Assembly (NCBI GenBank): GCA_964496975.1
Contig: CAZCBN010000011.1
Span: 1 to 42,426, forward strand
Length of the DNA: 42,426 bases
From: CAZCBN01 sp964496975
GTDB lineage: Bacteria > Planctomycetota > Phycisphaerae > Phycisphaerales > UBA1924
Direction: 5' to 3'
The notes under the pieces were generated by a model. It made no database searches. It worked only from the letters and a program-made list of their open reading frames with translations, and was not told the origin of the DNA. The translations under genes were made by a program, and so were the position numbers. The stretch's first letter is position 1, and every line of letters starts with the position of its first letter. Below, piece by piece: positions 22,308 to 30,515 of the stretch.

Positions 22308-23468
22308 GTGCTTGCGCTGCCGCTGACATTGCGCGCGCCCCGGGGCGAGCTGCGCCTGGGGACCAACCTGCTGCTGGCGCCCATCGCCGGGTGGTGCGAT
22401 CTGGCGTGGCGCGAGACGTGCCGGTCGCTCGGGGGCGTGGGGCTTGCGTGCACGGACCTGCTGAGCCCGCAGGGCCTGCTGCTGGGGGGCGACACCACGC
22501 TCGACCTGGCCCGCACCAGCGAGTTTGACCGGCCGCTGTGCATGCAGCTGTACGGCAGCGACCCCCGCGTGCTGGCCGACGGGGCGCGGTGGTGCGCCGA
22601 CCACGGGGCGGCCGTGGTGGACATCAACATGGGCTGCCCGGTGGACAAGGTGTGCAAGAAGGACGGCGGGAGCCGGCTCATGTGCAACGTCTCGGGCACG
22701 CTGCGGCTCTTTGAGGCCGTGCGGCGGGCGCTGCCCGAGACGGTGCCGCTGACGGCGAAGATGCGGCTTGGGTGGGACGAGGCGGCGTACGAGGCCCGCG
22801 TGGCCGACACGCTGGCGGTGGAGCTGTGCCGGCTCGGGGCGGCGATGATCACCGTGCACGGGCGCACGACCGAGATGCACTTCAAGGGGCAGTGCCGGCG
22901 CGAGGGCATCCGGCGGGTCGTGGAGTCGGTCGGCGCGGCGCTCGGGGCGTATGACGGCACCGCGGCGGGCGGGCCCCCGGTGATTGGCAACGGGGACGTG
23001 CGCACGGCGGCGGACGCCCTGACGATGCTGCGCGACACGGGCTGCGCGGGGGTCATGATCGGCCGGGGGGCGTTCGCGGCGCCGTGGGTCTTTGCCGAGG
23101 CGTGGGCGGCGCAGCGGGCGGCGGCGGGGACGGGCGCGGGCTCTGAGCCGGAGGGGTGGCCGGTCGGGCCGGACGAGGACGGCAAACTGGACGTGGTGCT
23201 GGGGTATTTTTCGAGGATGCGGGCGTACCGCGGCGACCACTACGCGATGCACAAGATCCGGCAGAAGATCAGTTGGCTGGGCAAGGGCATCGCGGGCGGG
23301 CACTGTGCGCCGCTGAAAGAGGGGGTGCGGACGGCGCAGACGCCGGAGGATGTGGTGGCGGCGGTCGAGTCGTGGCGCCGGGAGGTTCGGGAGACTGGTC
23401 AGGAGAGTGGTCAGAAGATTGGGCGGGGGGCGGGTGTTGGCGCGGGGTATGGCGACGAGATGGGGTGA
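22308..23468 (+). CDS. tRNA-dihydrouridine synthase (Dus family)
   Basis: The 386-residue flavoenzyme reduces uridines in tRNA D-loops with FMN and NADPH. Family motifs run in order: LAPIAGWCDLAWR (FMN phosphate end), CMQLYGSDP, DINMGCPVDKVCKKDGGSRL with the catalytic Cys in NMGCP, AKMRLGWDE, ITVHGRTTEMHFKGQ, VIGNGDVRTAADAL, and GVMIGRGAFAAPWVF. This fits DusB best. An insert of about 20 residues (GTGAGSEPEGWPVGPDEDGK) lies after PWVF. No ATG precedes the domain; GTG at 22308 was used, and TTG at 22278 is possible. The C-terminal 25 residues (from about RREVRETGQ) are low complexity. Confidence 0.92.
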   Translation: MLALPLTLRAPRGELRLGTNLLLAPIAGWCDLAWRETCRSLGGVGLACTDLLSPQGLLLGGDTTLDLARTSEFDRPLCMQLYGSDPRVLADGARWCADHGAAVVDINMGCPVDKVCKKDGGSRLMCNVSGTLRLFEAVRRALPETVPLTAKMRLGWDEAAYEARVADTLAVELCRLGAAMITVHGRTTEMHFKGQCRREGIRRVVESVGAALGAYDGTAAGGPPVIGNGDVRTAADALTMLRDTGCAGVMIGRGAFAAPWVFAEAWAAQRAAAGTGAGSEPEGWPVGPDEDGKLDVVLGYFSRMRAYRGDHYAMHKIRQKISWLGKGIAGGHCAPLKEGVRTAQTPEDVVAAVESWRREVRETGQESGQKIGRGAGVGAGYGDEMG

Positions 23469-23770
23469 TGTGGGGCGAGCGGGCCCGAACAAAGCACGAG
23501 AGTCGGAAGATATCCCTCGCCGCCGTCGATGTCGCATGGAACAATGGCGGCGGCCGGGCCGGAGCTTGGGCCGTGCGGCCGCGGGGGGGCGATTGCCCAA
23601 ACGCGGCACGAACGATTGGGCCGGGGTTGGGCGTTCGGCGCTCCCCGGTGCGGGCTCGGCGGTTGAGGGCTCGGCGGTTGAGGGCTCGGGGGTTGGGGGC
23701 TCGGCGGTTGAGGGCTGGGCGGCTTGGGGCCCGGGTGGTTCTTTGGATGGCTTTCGGGAGGTCACGCGTC
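23469..23770. other. intergenic region (302 bp) upstream of the DUF1573 gene
   Basis: Both neighbours are on the plus strand, so the DUF1573-rhodanese-MauE promoter should be here. It contains the 15-bp tandem repeat at 23652-23726. GGGAGG at about 23757-23762 is the ribosome binding site of the next gene. No clear promoter boxes were identified. Confidence 0.6.
23652..23726. repeat. 15-bp tandem repeat (5 units) upstream of the DUF1573 gene
   Basis: The units are GGGCTCGGCGGTTGA (three copies), GGGCTCGGGGGTTGG and a diverged GGGCTGGGCGGCTTG. It is intergenic, ending 44 bp before the ATG at 23771. It shares the GGCTCGG start with the repeat inside the GH3 gene at 17583. Confidence 0.88.
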
Positions 23771-24958
23771 ATGCAGCAGCGTTCTCCGGCTTGTGTCGTC
23801 GCGGCGTTTTCGGGGGCGGCCCGTGCGTGCGCGGTGTGGGTTGTCGCGGGGTTGGCGGGCGTGGGCGCGGCGTTGCCGCCGCCGCTGCCGTCGGTGCCGC
23901 TTCCGCAGGCGCAGCCCCAGCAGGAGCTGGCGAACGCGCGGATGACGTTTGAGGCGAAGGCGCACGACTTCGGCCAGATCTGGGACACGGAGCCGGTGGA
24001 GACGAAGTTCAAGTTCACGAACTCGGGGAGCGAGCCGCTGAAGATCACCGACATCCGCTCGTCGTGCGGGTGCACGGTGCCGGAGCTGCCGAAGCGGGTG
24101 TTCGAGCCGGGCGAGAGCGGCGAGCTGACGGTGATCTTCAACCCCTCGGGCAAGGTGGGGGTGAACAACCGCAGCATCACGATCGTGACGAACGACGCGT
24201 CGTCGCCGAACCACATCGTGTCGGTGAAGGTGGACGTGAAGAAGCTGGTGTACGTGGAGCCGGCGCAGGTGAACTTCGGCCGGCTCGACAAGGGTCAGAC
24301 GCTCGGCCGCAAGGCCGTGATCATCGGGCGGCCCGAGGATTTTTCGGTGAAGCCGGTGGCGGAGGGGGGCGTGCCCGAGGGCTTCAGCATCAAGATCTCT
24401 GACCCCGTGACGGTGGAGCGCGACGGCGTGCAGATGCGGAGCATCGAGATCGATGTGACCGCGCTGGGGACGCTGGCGGTGGGCCGGTCTCGCGGCGTGC
24501 TGGCGCTGGAGACGAGCGACCCACGGCTTCCGCGGGTGGAGATCCCGCTGGTGGCGCTGGTGAGCGGGGACCTTTCGGCCGAGCCGGCGCGGGTGCAGTT
24601 CGGCGTGATCCAGCCGGGGGAGAGCGTGGACTCGACCTTCCGGGTGGTGAACCGCTCGGGCAAGGCGTTCGGCGTGAAGGGCGTGGAGATCCGCGGGACG
24701 CTGGGGGACGAGGGGACGGTGAAGGCGACGTTCGAGCCCGAGCCGGGGAAGAACAACTCGGTGTACCTGGTGCGGGTGCAGGGTCCGGTGCAGACGAAGC
24801 GGCAGCACATCGGCCGCATCGCGGTGCTGACGGATATCGCGGACGAGCCGGAGGTGCTGCTGTACTACTACGGTTCGGTGGGCGACCCGCGGGAGCTGCT
24901 GCCGGCGAACGAGACGGGCGTGCAGCCGGGTGACGACGAGGCCGCCGGTGGGAACTGA
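23771..24958 (+). CDS. exported DUF1573-domain protein
   Basis: The 395-residue protein has a signal-like N-terminus (hydrophobic AVWVVAGLAGVGAALPPPL) and a DUF1573 domain at about 55-155, with the diagnostic KITDIRSSCGCTVPELPKR and its CGC dyad. The rest forms further immunoglobulin-like beta domains with PxxVxFGxxxxG spacing at VEPAQVNFGRLDKG and AEPARVQFGVIQPG, typical of ASPM-SPD-2-Hydin-like chains. It should be periplasmic or on the surface. GGGAGG nine bases before the ATG supports the start. The rhodanese gene overlaps its 3' end by 29 bases. The function of the family is unknown. Confidence 0.88.
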   Translation: MQQRSPACVVAAFSGAARACAVWVVAGLAGVGAALPPPLPSVPLPQAQPQQELANARMTFEAKAHDFGQIWDTEPVETKFKFTNSGSEPLKITDIRSSCGCTVPELPKRVFEPGESGELTVIFNPSGKVGVNNRSITIVTNDASSPNHIVSVKVDVKKLVYVEPAQVNFGRLDKGQTLGRKAVIIGRPEDFSVKPVAEGGVPEGFSIKISDPVTVERDGVQMRSIEIDVTALGTLAVGRSRGVLALETSDPRLPRVEIPLVALVSGDLSAEPARVQFGVIQPGESVDSTFRVVNRSGKAFGVKGVEIRGTLGDEGTVKATFEPEPGKNNSVYLVRVQGPVQTKRQHIGRIAVLTDIADEPEVLLYYYGSVGDPRELLPANETGVQPGDDEAAGGN

Positions 24959-25739
24959 GTCTGGCGCGGGCGGCGCCCCGGCCCCGCGGGGCGGGCGGCG
25001 ACGGGCGGGCTCGCGGCGCGGGCGGCCCGTGCGGGTGGGCTGGTTCACGCACGCGACGCGGGCGTTTGCGCTCATCGGCGTGGCGGGCGTTGCGTCGCTC
25101 GTGCACGCGCTGCGGGTGCCGATCAAGCTGGCGACGGACCGGGCGGGCGCGGTGAACGTCGGCGCGGTGACGCCGGCGGTGCCCGTGGCGCCGGTGGCCC
25201 CCGTTGCGCCGACGGCGCCGGAGGACACGCCCGCGGCCGGCGGCGCAGCGACCGCGACGGCGGACCCGACACCGACACCGACCGCGGGCGCGGGCGCGAG
25301 CGCAGGCGGCGAGACCGTGGCGGCGGGGATCGGCGCCGGAGCGGCGGCTGGGCTTGCCCCGGGCTTCATCGACCTGGCCGCGGCGCGGGCGCTGCACGAG
25401 GCGGCGGCCTCGGGCGGGGCGCCGGTGTTCTTTCTTGATGCGCGGAACGAGAGCGATTACGAGGCCGCGCACATCGCCGGGGCGGTGTGGATGCAGAGCG
25501 GCCGGCTCTCCAACGGCGACGGGTACGAGGTGCTGGAGGCCGAGCTGGGCGTGCAGCCGGGCGACACGATCGTGATCTATTGCACGGGCGGCGACTGCGA
25601 CGCGAGCGAGAACACGAAGCTGCTGCTCGAGGACGTGTACACGAACATCCTGATCATGAAGGCCGGCTTTGACGAGTGGCGGGCCGCGGGGCTGCCGGTG
25701 CAGGCGGGGGCCGCGGCCCCGGAAGGGCGGGCCCCGTGA
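24930..25739 (+). CDS. membrane-anchored rhodanese-like protein
   Basis: The 269-residue protein has one N-terminal hydrophobic helix (about 42-62, FALIGVAGVASLVHALRV) behind an Arg-rich start, then a long Ala/Pro/Thr-rich linker. A rhodanese domain covers about 145-255: VFFLDARNESDYEAAHIAGA, and the active-site loop IYCTGGDCDAS with the sulfur-accepting Cys. The loop is CTGGDCD instead of CxxGxRS, which may change the substrate. It probably faces the periplasm. The GTG at 24930 overlaps the end of the DUF1573 gene; GTG at 24948 is an alternative. Its stop overlaps the next start (GTGA). Confidence 0.85.
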   Translation: MTTRPPVGTESGAGGAPAPRGGRRRAGSRRGRPVRVGWFTHATRAFALIGVAGVASLVHALRVPIKLATDRAGAVNVGAVTPAVPVAPVAPVAPTAPEDTPAAGGAATATADPTPTPTAGAGASAGGETVAAGIGAGAAAGLAPGFIDLAAARALHEAAASGGAPVFFLDARNESDYEAAHIAGAVWMQSGRLSNGDGYEVLEAELGVQPGDTIVIYCTGGDCDASENTKLLLEDVYTNILIMKAGFDEWRAAGLPVQAGAAAPEGRAP

Positions 25740-26314
25740 GCGGCGTGGCACGTGGTCTCGCGATGCTGGCGTCGGACGCGATGCGGCTGACGCTCGCCGC
25801 GGCGTTCGGCTTCGCGGCGTACCTGAAGCTTCAGGACCCGCAGTCGATGGCGTTCGCGATTCAGGCGTACGAGGTGATCCGGCCCGCCGACCTGGGCGAG
25901 GCGACGGCGGGGCACCTGCTCCGCGTGCTCGCGTACGGCGTGCCGTGGGTGGAGGCGTGCGCGGCGGTGGCGCTGCTGCTGGGCGTGTGGACGCGCGGGG
26001 CGGCGGGGCTGGTGGCGGTGCTGCTGCTGGCGTTCACGGCGGCGTACGCGTCGGTCATCTTCCGCGGGCTGGACGTGGCGTGCTCGTGCTTCGGCAAGGC
26101 CGAGGTGGTCTGCTCGGGGAACATCGGCTGGTGCCACGTGGGGCGGAACGTCGCGATGCTCGGCATGGCGGTCGCCGTCGCCCTCATCGGGCCCGGGTGG
26201 CTCGCGCTCGACCGGCTTGGGCCCGACGCCCGGGGCCGCGACGACGACGCGCCCACGCCCGGCGGCCGGGCCGCGCCGGCCGGCGGGGTGGAAGCGTCGC
26301 GGGGTGGGGCCTAA
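25736..26314 (+). CDS. MauE/DoxX-like membrane protein
   Basis: The 192-residue protein has about four membrane segments, including LTLAAAFGFAAYLKLQD, WVEACAAVALLLGVW, GLVAVLLLAFTAAYASV and NVAMLGMAVAVALI. Between the third and fourth it has the Cys-rich MauE motif CSCFGKAEVVCSGNIGWCHV followed by RN. MauE-type proteins are redox-active membrane proteins linked to disulfide formation or reduction. The Asp/Ala/Gly-rich tail from about 155 is cytoplasmic or disordered. The GTG at 25736 overlaps the rhodanese stop by four bases. With the DUF1573 and rhodanese genes it forms a tightly overlapping three-gene cassette with a likely envelope sulfur or thiol-redox job. Confidence 0.87.
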   Translation: MSGVARGLAMLASDAMRLTLAAAFGFAAYLKLQDPQSMAFAIQAYEVIRPADLGEATAGHLLRVLAYGVPWVEACAAVALLLGVWTRGAAGLVAVLLLAFTAAYASVIFRGLDVACSCFGKAEVVCSGNIGWCHVGRNVAMLGMAVAVALIGPGWLALDRLGPDARGRDDDAPTPGGRAAPAGGVEASRGGA

Positions 26315-26452
26315 GGTCTCGACCGCGGATCGCCCGGGGCCGGCTGCACGCCGGGGCTGGGCGATATTGCGAACAAATCACGAACCGTCGCCCCCGCACC
26401 GGCCTTGTGGCCCGGGCCGCGGGGGCCGCAAGACCAGGACGGAGACTTCCCG

Positions 26453-26704
26453 ATGAGCCGAGTTCAGCGCTTCACCCCCGGCCCCACCCCGCCCCCCGCG
26501 AAGGTCACGCTCACGCTGTCGAACGGCGTGCCCTTCGTCGACTGGAAGGACGTGGAGAACCTCCGCCGCATGATGACGCCGAACGGCAAGATCCACGGCC
26601 GCAAGCGCCTCTCCACCACGGCCCGCGAGCAGAAGATGGTCGCCGCGGCCATCAAGCGGGCCCGGTACATGGGCCTGCTGCCGTACACCTCGGCCACGCT
26701 CTGA
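26453..26704 (+). CDS. rpsR: 30S ribosomal protein S18
   Basis: The 83-residue protein has the S18 core: VPFVDWKDVENLRRMMTPNG, then KIHGRKRLSTTAREQKMVAA, and AIKRARYMGLLPYT at the end. S18 binds the platform of the small subunit beside S6. GGAG eight bases before the ATG at 26453 supports the start. It is on its own here, without rpsF, ssb or rplI next to it. An inverted repeat lies after it (26774). Confidence 0.95.
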   Translation: MSRVQRFTPGPTPPPAKVTLTLSNGVPFVDWKDVENLRRMMTPNGKIHGRKRLSTTAREQKMVAAAIKRARYMGLLPYTSATL

Positions 26705-26773
26705 GGCTTCGCTTTCTGACGCTCCGGCGCGTTCGGCGCATGGGGCGGCCTGACCATTCTGCTTGTGGTGCCC

Positions 26774-26792
26774 GCTCGGTTCTGAACCGAGC
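26774..26792 (+). terminator. hairpin downstream of rpsR
   Basis: GCTCGGTT-CTG-AACCGAGC is a perfect 8-bp stem with a 3-base loop, 70 bp after the rpsR stop and 58 bp before the fRMsr start. No T tract follows, so it may be a Rho-assisted terminator or a leader hairpin. Confidence 0.5.
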
Positions 26793-26849
26793 GTGGTGTC
26801 GCGTGCTCGCCGCGTCGAGCGTCGCGGCGCGGGCCCCTACACTCGCGGC

Positions 26850-27470
26850 ATGACACGCCCGGCTGACGCCGCCCCGACCCATCGCGCGCCCGCACGCACG
26901 CCCGTCCATGTGCACGACCCGGCCAACGCCCCGGCCCGGCCCCGCTCGCGCGAGGCCGACCGCGTCGCGGCGTATCAGCGGCTGATGACCCTCGCGCCCA
27001 CGCTCACGGGCCCGCGGCCGGAGCGGCTCCGCCGGGCGGCGGACCTGCTGTGGGAGGCGCTGTCGCCGACGGGCGTGACGTGGATCGGGTTTTACGAGAT
27101 CGCGAGGCCGGGGAACACGCACGGGGCCGTGCCGGGGGAGCAGATGATTCTGGGGCCGTGCCGCAACAAGCCGGCGTGCAGCCCGATCGGGCTGCAGGGC
27201 GTGTGCGGCCGGGGCTTTTTGGAACGCCGATCGATCGTGGTGCACGACGTGCGGAGCCTGGGCGCGAACTACATCGCGTGCGACCCGCGCGACCTGTCGG
27301 AGGTGGTGGTGCCGCTGTTTGATGAGACGGGGGAATGCTGGGGGGTTTTGGACGCGGACTCGTTTGAGGTGGGGGCGTTTGATGAGGGGGATGCGGAGGG
27401 GCTCGGGCAGTTCCTCCGATCAACAACGGTAACGATGGAAGCCCCGCACAGTGCCGTCATGGAAGAATAA
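26850..27470 (+). CDS. GAF-domain free methionine-(R)-sulfoxide reductase (fRMsr)
   Basis: The family reduces free methionine-R-sulfoxide with thioredoxin. The 206-residue protein has the GAF domain with all three diagnostic cysteines: LGPCRNKPACSPIGLQGVCG (KPAC and GVC) and NYIACDPRDLSEVVVPLF (IAC). The GVLDADS stretch is the family's GVLDIDS motif. The first about 50 residues are a His/Pro/Ala-rich extension not present in YebR-type enzymes (about 165 aa), so an internal start is possible, but the ATG at 26850 is the first in frame. A strong terminator hairpin begins at the stop codon. Confidence 0.9.
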   Translation: MTRPADAAPTHRAPARTPVHVHDPANAPARPRSREADRVAAYQRLMTLAPTLTGPRPERLRRAADLLWEALSPTGVTWIGFYEIARPGNTHGAVPGEQMILGPCRNKPACSPIGLQGVCGRGFLERRSIVVHDVRSLGANYIACDPRDLSEVVVPLFDETGECWGVLDADSFEVGAFDEGDAEGLGQFLRSTTVTMEAPHSAVMEE

Positions 27471-27502
27471 AGGAACGGTGCCGGGTCGCGGCACCGTTCC
27501 TT
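27470..27502. terminator. strong bidirectional terminator
   Basis: AAGGAACGGTGCC, a 7-base loop, and GGCACCGTTCCTT form a perfect 13-bp stem. It begins at the last base of the fRMsr stop codon. On the minus strand the stem is followed by TTTATTCTT, so it also terminates the convergent FG-GAP gene that ends at 27543. Confidence 0.9.
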
Positions 27503-27542
27503 GCGTTGGCTTGCTGCACCAGCCCGCCGGCCGATGTGACGG

Positions 27543-29477
27543 TTACGGACAGGGCGTATCGAGGATGAGAAGGAAGTCGAAAAGGTCGAAGATGTCGGCA
27601 GGGACGGTGTCCCCGTTGAAGTCGAGTCCTTCGTCGAGGGCAGCGAGGAAGTCGAACAGATCGAAGATGTCACCGGCGACGGTGTCGAGGTTGAAGTCCG
27701 CGGGGCACACGGCGGCTACCCGGCGGCCGAACACCACATAGCACTCACCGGGTTCGGTAGCGAATGAGGTACGGGCACCAATCGCCAGATCGTCGACGCC
27801 GTCGCCGTTGATGTCACCGGCCCTCACGACGTCGTTGCCGCTGCTGTCGAACTGTTTGATGCCGTTGATCGTGAAGCCGGACAGCCCGTTGAGGGTTGAG
27901 AGCTGGACCGGGTTCGTAAACGGGGGCACCGATCCCAGCAAGGGACGACCGAAGACCACATGCGTCCTGCCCTCGCCGCCGCGTTCCGACAGATCACTCC
28001 ACGGCGATCCGACCACAATGTCGTCGATGCCGTCCCCGTTGAGATCGCCCGCCGACGACACCGACTGTCCGGTGCGCGATCGAGCCTGAACTCCAGCGAG
28101 ACGCGCGCCATTCTCGCCGTCGAGCAAGGCAAGATCCACAGCCGGGGTGAACGGGGGATCGATGCCGGCGCGTCGACCGTAGACGACGAACGCCTCGCCC
28201 GTGCGGGCGGACGGACCGACGCCGGTCGAGGGAGCTCCGATCAAAACGTCGCCGACACCGTCGGCGTTCACATCTCCCGCTGCGGCGACCGAGATTCCGC
28301 TCTGGTCTTCCCAGTCCGCGCCGTTCACGGCAAAGCCGAAGGTGCCGTCTAGAGAGGCGAGGTCGAGCGACGCGGGGAAGGCTGCATCAACGCCCGGGCG
28401 GCGGCCAAAGACAACGAAGGAACGCCCGGCGAAGCCACGGCCGAGCGGGCTCGATTCCCACGCTCCGAGGACGATGTCGTCAACGCCGTCGCCGTTGACG
28501 TCCCCGGCGGATGCCACGGCCGTGCCGAAACCGTCACGCTCATCGACTCCGTTCAAGCGGAAGCCGTTGGAACCGTCGATCGACGAGAGATCAAGCGTGG
28601 CGGGAAACGGCGCATCGATCCCCGGCCGACGACCGAAGACCACATAGCACGCGCCGGCGCGATCGACCCCATTCGGCGACGCACCGGGCACGCCGATGAG
28701 CACATCGTCGACGCCGTCCGAGTTGATGTCGCCTGCAGACGAGACGGCGGTCCCGCTCCTCGTTGCCGCTTCAAACCCGTTCACGACGAAGCCCCTCGTC
28801 CCGTCCGCGTCATTCTCAGGCAACAGCGAGGCGAGCTCAAACGTCGACATGAACGGGGGATCGATCCCCGCCCGCCGTCCGAAGATGACGTAGGTCCGGC
28901 CGGCGTCGAAGGCACCCGGAATGTCGGCGGCAGACGCGGACACGATCAAGTCGCCTGCGCCGTCTCCGTTGACGTCGCCGGCGGCCGCGATGGATTCGCC
29001 GCTGAACCCGGCGATGTCCACGCCGTTCACAACAAAGCCGTTGCTGCCGTCCAAGGCGCTCAGGTCGAAGGACGCGGGAAATGCCGGGGCGCTCCCCATT
29101 CGGCGGCCGAACACGACATAGGTCTCTCCGGCATTGGGGCGTCCACCCGGATCTGCCAACGGCGCTCCGATAAGCAGATCGTCGACCCCGTCACCGTTGA
29201 CATCGCCGGCTGAGGCGATCGAAGTTCCGGCGTAGTCACCCACGTCGATCCCTCGCAGAACGAACCCGAGCGTGCCGTCGCCGCCGTTGGAGGCGAGGAG
29301 ACTGGACAGCTCGAACTCCGCCGGGAAAGGATCGGTCAACTGCCCGGCGGCTTTGCCGGAAGCCAACGCGACACAACACGCCGCAGTCAGCCCTGCCTGC
29401 GCCGAGGCGAGCGCGGAAGCGCGGAAGGCAACTGAACGAGTCGGCCCTACGACTCGGGAACAACGCAACATAAACAT
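27543..29477 (-). CDS. exported FG-GAP (integrin-alpha-like) protein with C-terminal double dockerin-like module
   Basis: The 644-residue protein has a signal peptide (hydrophobic run to about residue 45, before QLTDPF) and seven FG-GAP repeats. Each ends in a calcium loop such as DVNGDGVDDLLIGAP or DINGDGVDDLAIGA, and they would form a full seven-bladed propeller. The last about 55 residues are a Cys-bounded tandem: CPADFN then DIFDLFDFL, then DFNGDT then DIFDLFDFL, ending LDTPCP. The same ending closes the proteins at 34885 and 40209. Such GC-type dockerin-like endings are known from planctomycetes as presumed surface anchors. AGGAGG seven bases upstream sets the ATG at 29477. Its composition is less GC-rich than its neighbours. 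Confidence 0.92.
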   Translation of the reverse strand: MFMLRCSRVVGPTRSVAFRASALASAQAGLTAACCVALASGKAAGQLTDPFPAEFELSSLLASNGGDGTLGFVLRGIDVGDYAGTSIASAGDVNGDGVDDLLIGAPLADPGGRPNAGETYVVFGRRMGSAPAFPASFDLSALDGSNGFVVNGVDIAGFSGESIAAAGDVNGDGAGDLIVSASAADIPGAFDAGRTYVIFGRRAGIDPPFMSTFELASLLPENDADGTRGFVVNGFEAATRSGTAVSSAGDINSDGVDDVLIGVPGASPNGVDRAGACYVVFGRRPGIDAPFPATLDLSSIDGSNGFRLNGVDERDGFGTAVASAGDVNGDGVDDIVLGAWESSPLGRGFAGRSFVVFGRRPGVDAAFPASLDLASLDGTFGFAVNGADWEDQSGISVAAAGDVNADGVGDVLIGAPSTGVGPSARTGEAFVVYGRRAGIDPPFTPAVDLALLDGENGARLAGVQARSRTGQSVSSAGDLNGDGIDDIVVGSPWSDLSERGGEGRTHVVFGRPLLGSVPPFTNPVQLSTLNGLSGFTINGIKQFDSSGNDVVRAGDINGDGVDDLAIGARTSFATEPGECYVVFGRRVAAVCPADFNLDTVAGDIFDLFDFLAALDEGLDFNGDTVPADIFDLFDFLLILDTPCP

Positions 29478-29508
29478 GCAAGATCCTCCTGCTGACCCAC
29501 GAGACTCC

Positions 29509-29537
29509 ACGGTAATCAAATCACACCGGCCCGTCAA
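29509..29537 (-). promoter_or_regulatory. sigma-70-like promoter of the FG-GAP gene
   Basis: On the minus strand TTGACG (29537-29532) is followed after 17 bases by TACCGT (29514-29509). It lies 32-60 bp upstream of the ATG at 29477, in an AT-richer stretch. The -10 box is only a partial match. Confidence 0.5.
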
Positions 29538-29627
29538 GGAGAGTTGATCACCCAGTTATCTCTTTCTTGTTTCTTCGAAAGACATTCCGTCAACCCCAGC
29601 ACGCGATGGACGCTTCGATCGGCGACG

Positions 29628-30494
29628 CTACGGGTGGAGTTGTTCCCCACTCTCAAACACCACCCACCCCGTCCCCCCCGGGTGCCAAAACCCGAGCCTT
29701 CGGGCGTGCAGGCACAGGCGGTCGGCGTAGGCGCTTCCCCCGTATAGGCGGTCGCCCAGGATCGGGGCGCCCAGGCCGCCCGCCACCATCACGCCGGCCG
29801 GGCCGGTGATGCGGCGCGGCGTGGCGGCGGCGAGGCGGAGCTGGTGCGTGCGGCCGGTGATGGGGCGCATCTCGACCCGGGCGGCTTGGATGGGGTCGCC
29901 GGCGGGGGTGGTCCAGGGGATGTGCTCGTGCAAGATGCAGTCTGTGCGGGCGAGTTTGCCGTTCACCCAGTCAATCTTCTGCAGCGGGCGGTTGGGCCAA
30001 TCGACGCACTGCGAGAGGTTCACGCGGAGCGGCTTGCCCTCGGGCGTTTCGGCGAAGGCGTCGGTGAGCGGGCCCAGGACGAGGGCCTCGTACCACTTGC
30101 GGACTTTGCGGTCCTCGAACTGGCCGGAGAGTTTGCGGTGGGTCTCGGGGTTGAGGGCGAGGACGAGCAGGCCGCTGGTGTCCATGTCCAGGCGGTGGCA
30201 GGTCATGGGGCCGGTGGCGTGTGGGAAGAGGGCCTGGACCTGGCTGCGGGCGCAGTCTTGCTTGTCTTCGCCGCGGCCGGGGACGGAGAGCATGCCGGCG
30301 GGCTTGTTCACGACGACGAAGGTTTCTTCGGCGTGGACGACGGTGACGGCGAGATTCCGCGTGGGCGGGGTGTGCTCGCGGGCGGGGGGGCTGTGGGGAG
30401 GGGACGCGGCGGCGGCTCGGAGAGCCGCCCCACCCGGGTCGGCGGGGGCGCCTGGGGCGTTGCGTTCCGGCGTGTCGGCTGGCTGGTGCGGCAT
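29628..30494 (-). CDS. RluA-family pseudouridine synthase
   Basis: The 288-residue protein has the catalytic motif CHRLDMDTSGLLVLAL with the active-site Asp, and the RluA-family downstream elements RKWYEALVLG and GRTHQLRLA. A VVVNKPAGMLSVPG segment is the usual N-terminal substrate-binding motif. The target uridine (rRNA or tRNA) cannot be assigned from sequence; the type resembles RluA more than RluC/D because no S4 domain is present. The first about 45 residues are Ala/Pro-rich. It lies 21 bp downstream of the fumarylacetoacetase gene, so it is probably co-transcribed. Confidence 0.9.
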   Translation of the reverse strand: MPHQPADTPERNAPGAPADPGGAALRAAAASPPHSPPAREHTPPTRNLAVTVVHAEETFVVVNKPAGMLSVPGRGEDKQDCARSQVQALFPHATGPMTCHRLDMDTSGLLVLALNPETHRKLSGQFEDRKVRKWYEALVLGPLTDAFAETPEGKPLRVNLSQCVDWPNRPLQKIDWVNGKLARTDCILHEHIPWTTPAGDPIQAARVEMRPITGRTHQLRLAAATPRRITGPAGVMVAGGLGAPILGDRLYGGSAYADRLCLHARRLGFWHPGGTGWVVFESGEQLHP

Positions 30495-30515
30495 GGGGGC
30501 GACGGGTGGGGCCGA

